Assembly (NCBI GenBank): GCA_001017865.1
Contig: LATQ01000351.1
Coordinates: 1-10,207 of the forward strand
Direction of reading: 5' to 3'
Length of the DNA: 10,207 nucleotides
From: Rhodococcus sp. IITR03
GTDB lineage: Bacteria; Actinomycetota; Actinomycetes; Mycobacteriales; Mycobacteriaceae
Shown: piece by piece, positions 7,441 to 10,207 of the stretch
How positions within the stretch are numbered: the first letter of the stretch is position 1
Layout of the letters: every line of letters begins with the position of its first letter
Made by a program: the position numbers and the translations under genes
The notes under the pieces: model-generated
The model's database searches: none
The model's input: the letters and a program-made list of their open reading frames with translations, nothing else
Told to the model about the DNA's origin: nothing

Positions 7441-7626
7441 ATCAATGCCATGATCGCGATCCCGTCCGACCAGCCCGCCCACCGTCGTAACCGAGGTTGC
7501 GGTGGTGGGCGGTCGCCAGCGTTCGATCGAGACGTGTACCGGCAACGGCATGCGGTTGAGTGCAGGATCAACCAGCTCAGACAGTTTCGGCGGTGGCCAC
7601 GCACTACGACGCGCTTGCGGCAACAC
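7441..7626 (+). pseudogene. C-terminal remnant of an IS5-family transposase
   Basis: The frame reads IAIPSDQPAHRRNRGCGGG, then RSPAFDRDVYRQRHAVECR and INQLRQF. This matches the end of IS5-family DDE transposases (G-G-R-P-x-x-F-D, then Y-x-x-R-x-x-V-E-x-x-I-N-x-L-K-x-x-R). VEC(R)INQ contains the final catalytic glutamate region. After QFR the frame changes near 7592 by minus one base to VATHYDALAA, which is the normal continuation (A-T-R-Y-D-K-L-A). Homology stops at about 7626, where another coding fragment begins. The first two thirds of the transposase and both element ends are missing. Confidence 0.72.
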
Positions 7627-8235
7627 CGACCAGCAGCTGCCTGCGGCTGAACTCGACACCACGAATCCGTTGACCGCTGCACTCGATGCGGTGGACTGGG
7701 CGCGCTCGATCAGGTCGACATCGCTGAAGTGGTCGACGGGCCGGTCGAGGGACTACCGCCCGCAGCGACCGGGGTGTACGTGTCGATTCATCGCCGAGCT
7801 GCACTGCCTCGGGCACGACCGTGACGGCTACAGCCGTTCCTTTTGTGTACCCACGGGCAGACCGGGCAGAAGTACGTCGAGACCCACGAGGCCGCGATCG
7901 GAAGCTACCGCGAACGCGTCCTGGCCGAAATCGATTACACCGCCGACGAACTTGCTTGCTGGAAAGGCATGCGCGCGGCGCAGCTCGCTGACGGTGCGGC
8001 CACCGCCTATAGCCGCGAGGTGCTCGCCGTGGGCGACCTGGCCCGCTATGTCGGGCACCACCCCCCGGATGCTGAGAGTCGATACGAAGCCGGTGACCAT
8101 CGGCTCGATCGTGCAAGGTTCGTGGACCGATCGCGTCCTCTCCAGCGAGATCCGCGGGTTGCGTGACGCCGAGGGCCCCGTGGTGCGCCTCGTCGACAGG
8201 CGACCGCGTGATCGACACGGACACCGCGCTATCTG
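7627..8235 (+). pseudogene. Shattered plasmid-type gene; C-terminal part resembles DUF3560-like proteins
   Basis: Several short frames join into one protein-like series: DTTNPLTAALDAVDWA; LDQVDIAEVVDGPVEGLPPA; RFIAELHCLGHDRDGYSRSF; CTHGQTGQKYVETHEAAIGS with YRERVLAEIDYTADELACWK and GMRAAQLADGAATAYSREVL then AVGDLARYVG; and finally VDTKPVTIGSIVQGSWTDRV. The frame changes are near 7704 (minus one), 7782, 7842 (minus one), 8055 and about 8195. The order helical region with ELxxWKxxR, then YSRE-VLAVGD, then SWTDR resembles the C-terminal part of DUF3560-domain proteins, which I associate with actinomycete plasmids. That resemblance is from memory and needs a profile search. No start codon with a ribosome site is seen; the 5' end abuts the IS5 remnant. 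The five breaks in 600 bases include shifts in both directions, unlike the catabolic genes, so real decay is more likely here. Confidence 0.45.
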
Positions 8236-8569
8236 ATGCTCTTCTTCCGGGGCGCAGCACCGGAGCGGTGCGCCGAGGGGATCGGGGAGCGGCAAGGCAG
8301 CGCAGCGCAGACGGTACGGCACGGCCGCCCCGTATCCAGCTCGGTGAGAGAGGCTGTTGTCGTCCGCCTCGGCTGTTCGCGGAGTCGAGTGGTCGAGGGA
8401 CCGCTGTGGGGGTGAACGTGCTCTGCCGCGGGGTCCGGTCGTCCTATCGGGAGCAGCCCGCCATCACACGGGGGAGGGGCAGGAACTGTTTCTCGTGAGC
8501 AATCGGCCTATGGATTTTGGACTGCGGGCCCGCTTGGAAAAGGGATCTACCGAAATGAGGTCGACCAGC
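8236..8569. other. Gap without a supported gene
   Basis: This is about 330 bases of GC-rich sequence. An open frame continues from 8163 to 8498. Its opening, DRVIDTDTALSDALLPGRST, could be a further shard of the preceding broken gene; the rest is arginine-rich and looks non-coding. The 5' part of the IS3 remnant may begin near 8513-8522 (TGGATTTTGGACTGCGGG). No RNA gene, terminator or clear terminal repeat was found. Confidence 0.4.
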
Positions 8570-8670
8570 ATGAGCAGAACCTGACGATCGTTCTCGGCAG
8601 AGTTCAAAGATGAACTGTGCCGCGAGGTGATCGAGTCGTCGAAGCCGATCAGTCAAGTAGTCAACGCCTG
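8570..8670 (+). pseudogene. IS3-family OrfA remnant, interrupted by the IS21 element
   Basis: The frame reads MSRT, a TGA stop at 8582-8584, then RSFSAEFKDELCREVIESSK and PISQVVNA. This is the start of the helix-turn-helix OrfA of an IS3 element (SF-x-x-EFK-x-x-x-x-x-VI then PI-x-x-V). It breaks off at about 8669, where the IS21 end begins. The fifth codon is TGA where CGA would give MSRTRRSF, a single C-to-T change. The sequence style differs from the IS3 element at 1-742, whose end does not match here, so this is a second, different IS3 copy. Confidence 0.68.
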
Positions 8671-8673
8671 TCG

Positions 8674-8805
8674 TGTCCGCTGGTCCGTACCTCTACGTCG
8701 CCGCGGGCTGTCCGCAAAGCACGTTGAAAGCGGACATGCCAATCTCCCTGTAGGCGGACACGTTCGTCCCTGCTGACGGACAGCTGATCTCCCTGTCGAT
8801 GGACA
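8674..8805. repeat. Subterminal repeats of the IS21 left end (likely transposase binding sites)
   Basis: TGTCCGC occurs at 8674-8680 and 8709-8715. In the opposite sense, GCGGACA lies at 8730-8736 and 8754-8760, with variants ACGGACA at 8776-8782 and ATGGACA at 8799-8805. The four GGACA cores are 24, 22 and 23 bases apart. Within this, ATCTCCCTGTAGGCGGACA (8742-8760) recurs as ATCTCCCTGTCGATGGACA (8787-8805), 16 of 19 identical and 45 bases apart. Multiple end repeats are known for IS21 and serve as IstA binding sites; that role here is inferred. Confidence 0.6.
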
Positions 8806-8893
8806 CGGGGGCCGGCGGTGTGTCGGTCCTGAACCAGACGCCCCCCTCCGGGGTTTTGCTCGAGTCTTCGACCACCACCGAGCGACTCCCACC

Positions 8894-8898
8894 GGAGG
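8894..8898 (+). promoter_or_regulatory. Ribosome binding site of istA
   Basis: GGAGG lies 5 bases before the ATG at 8904. This decides the start against the open stretch upstream (from 8799), which overlaps the end repeats. Confidence 0.7.
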
Positions 8899-8903
8899 GA
8901 CGC

Positions 8904-10207
8904 ATGAAGAAGTCTGACAGGGACATCATGGAAATTCTCGAAGCCTACGACGCGACCGGCAGCGCGCATTCCGCCGCACAGTTGGCCGGTGTCATCCGAA
9001 AACCGTCCGGCGCTACGTCACCGCCCGTGACGCGGGGCTGACACTGGCCGGTCCCACTCGGCGACCACGCCTCATCGACGACTACCTGGCGAAGATCGAA
9101 GAGTGGATCGACCGCAGCAAGGGCAAGGTCCGTGCCGACATCGTCCACGAACGTTTGGTCGAGCTCGGCTTCGACGGCACCGAACGCACCACCCGCCGGG
9201 CGGTGGCGGAGGCGAAGGCAGCGTGGCGGGCCGGGCATCGTCGCACCTACCGGCCTGGATCACCGAACCCGGCTTGTGGATGCAGTTCGATTGGGGCGCA
9301 GGACCGAAAGTACCCGGCCCCGACGGGATCATGCGCTCAACCCTGCTGTTCTGTGCCTGGCTGGCCTGGTCACGCTACCGCGTCGTGATTCCGGTCTGGG
9401 ACCAGACGTTGCCGACGTTGATCGCCTGTCTCGACGCCACGCTGCGCCGCTTCGGTGGGGTGCCGACCTACGCGTTGACCGACAATCCGCGCACCGTCAG
9501 CATCGATCACGTCGCCGGGATCCCGGTGCGGCATCCGCAGATCGTCGAGGCCGCCCGGCACTACGGCATGACGGTGCACACCTGTGTGCCTTTCGATCCG
9601 GAATCGAAGAGCGGCAGTGAAGCCACGGTCAAGATCGCCAAGGCGGATTTGGTGCCCACCAACGCGAATCTGCTGCCGGACTACGCCTCGTTCGCCGATC
9701 TCGAAACCGCCTGCGACCGGTTCTGCGTCACTGTCAACGGCCGGCGGCATCGGGAAAGTGCGCGCATTCCTACCGAGGCCCTGGCGGAGGAACGCGCCCG
9801 CCTGCACACCCTGCCGGATGCCCCACACACTCTGGCCCTGGGCACCACCCGCAGCGTCGGCACCGACCAGACAATCCGGTTCGGATCGGTGCGCTACTCG
9901 GCACCACCCGGGTTGGTCGGCGCCGAAGTCTGGGTGCGTGTCACCGGCACCGACCTTGTGGTCGTCGCCGCTCTCGATGCCCTGCCCCGGACACCGGGGT
10001 GGGCCGAGAACAGGAGGGGTTTGAGTGAGGTTGCCCGGCATCTGCTTTCGACTCCGGAAAATCCGCGGATCAACCCGGCGCACTACCCGAACCATCCGCA
10101 GGAACCGGGCGGTGCCCCGAAGCCGCCGGCCCCGAAGGCCCGCTCTGCGGCCGAGACGCGGTTCCTCGATCTCGGGCCCGGCGCGCACACCTGGCTGGGT
10201 CGCTGCG
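8904..10207 (+). CDS. istA: IS21-family transposase IstA (partial at the 3' end, two apparent frameshifts)
   Basis: This is a DDE transposase that joins element ends to target DNA with the ATPase IstB. The start ATG at 8904 follows GGAGG (8894-8898). An N-terminal helix-turn-helix reads AHSAAQLAG then HPKTVRRYV. Counting across the breaks, the catalytic residues are about D130 in MQFDWG (9289), D194 in YALTDN (9481) and E240 in SKSGSEATVKIAK (9619). The C-terminal beta-barrel region (TIRFGSVRYSAPPGLVGAEV) follows. Frames change near 8990, where one missing T would give AGCHPKTV, and near 9254, where one missing base would give YRPWITEPGLWMQFDWG; both are minus one. About 435 codons lie in the window and the end is cut off. 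From 9256 the frame is open to the window edge. Confidence 0.9.

Larger units (their letters stand above)
8669..10207 (+). mobile_element. IS21-family insertion sequence, left part (runs off the window)
   Basis: The left end lies at 8669-8674, where the OrfA reading frame stops and TGTCGTGTCCGC begins. The next 230 bases carry multiple TGTCCGC/GCGGACA-type repeats, then IstA. IS21 elements usually encode IstA and the helper ATPase IstB; IstB and the right end would lie beyond 10207. The exact first base is uncertain by about 5. Confidence 0.8.

Noticed and set aside
7502..8236. 244-codon + strand frame taken as one gene
   Set aside because: It is a mosaic. It holds parts that read as coding (DTTNPLTAALDAVDWA, RFIAELHCLGHD, VDTKPVTIGSIV) joined by out-of-frame stretches while better coding runs in neighbouring frames. 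It is described instead as a shattered gene.
1..8670. The two IS3 pieces (1-742 and 8570-8670) as ends of one composite transposon
   Set aside because: The visible end of the first (TGGACACGATGTC inward) has no match before the second, and the OrfA style points to a different IS3 group.
8674..8805. CRISPR-like array
   Set aside because: The repeated units are only 5-7 bases with 16-19 base gaps, are partly inverted and lie at a transposon end. They fit IS21 binding sites, and no cas gene is present.
9370..10188. 272-codon open frame on the minus strand
   Set aside because: It is the antisense shadow of istA. The + strand shows a full DDE transposase with catalytic residues over the same bases, and long antisense frames are expected at this GC content.

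Overview
This GC-rich window looks like DNA from a mycolic-acid actinomycete (Rhodococcus, Gordonia or Nocardia type). The evidence is codon use, the gene families, and a mixture of catabolic genes with plasmid-like debris. The genus is an inference from style, not from a marker gene.

Layout. (1) Positions 1-742 hold the right end of an IS3-family insertion sequence, with its transposase OrfB on the + strand. (2) Positions 699-4924 hold a minus-strand operon: IclR-family regulator, then SCP2-type thiolase, then AMP-forming acyl-CoA synthetase, then a PPC/DUF296-domain protein. All three junctions are 4-base stop/start overlaps. The IS3 element has removed the 3' end of the last gene. (3) Positions 4925-5198 are a divergent control region with a perfect 8-bp inverted repeat, a repeated TTCCGCATTRTGGA box and a CRP-like palindrome. 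(4) Positions 5199-6508 encode a divergent MFS transporter of the anion:cation symporter type, closed by a strong hairpin at 6591-6621. (5) Positions 6800-8672 are a graveyard: a broken orphan gene, the tail of an ISL3 transposase, the tail of an IS5 transposase, shards of a plasmid-type protein resembling the C-terminal part of DUF3560 proteins, and the start of an IS3 OrfA. (6) From about 8669 to the window end there is an IS21-family element, inserted into that OrfA, with transposase IstA (DDE) running off the edge.

Function. The regulator, importer, CoA ligase and thiolase together suggest uptake of an organic acid, its activation to a CoA ester, and thiolytic or related C-C chemistry, controlled by a substrate-responsive IclR protein. 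The substrate cannot be read from the sequence. The PPC-domain protein is the unusual member of the set.

Quality warning. Nearly every long gene here is split by frameshifts: five in the synthetase, two in the thiolase, one in the transporter, two in IstA, one in the IS5 tail, one in the IS3 OrfB. In every one the net change is the loss of one base, often next to a short G or C run. This one-sided pattern points to deletion-type sequencing errors at least as strongly as to gene decay. These genes are therefore annotated as whole coding units, with the break points given.
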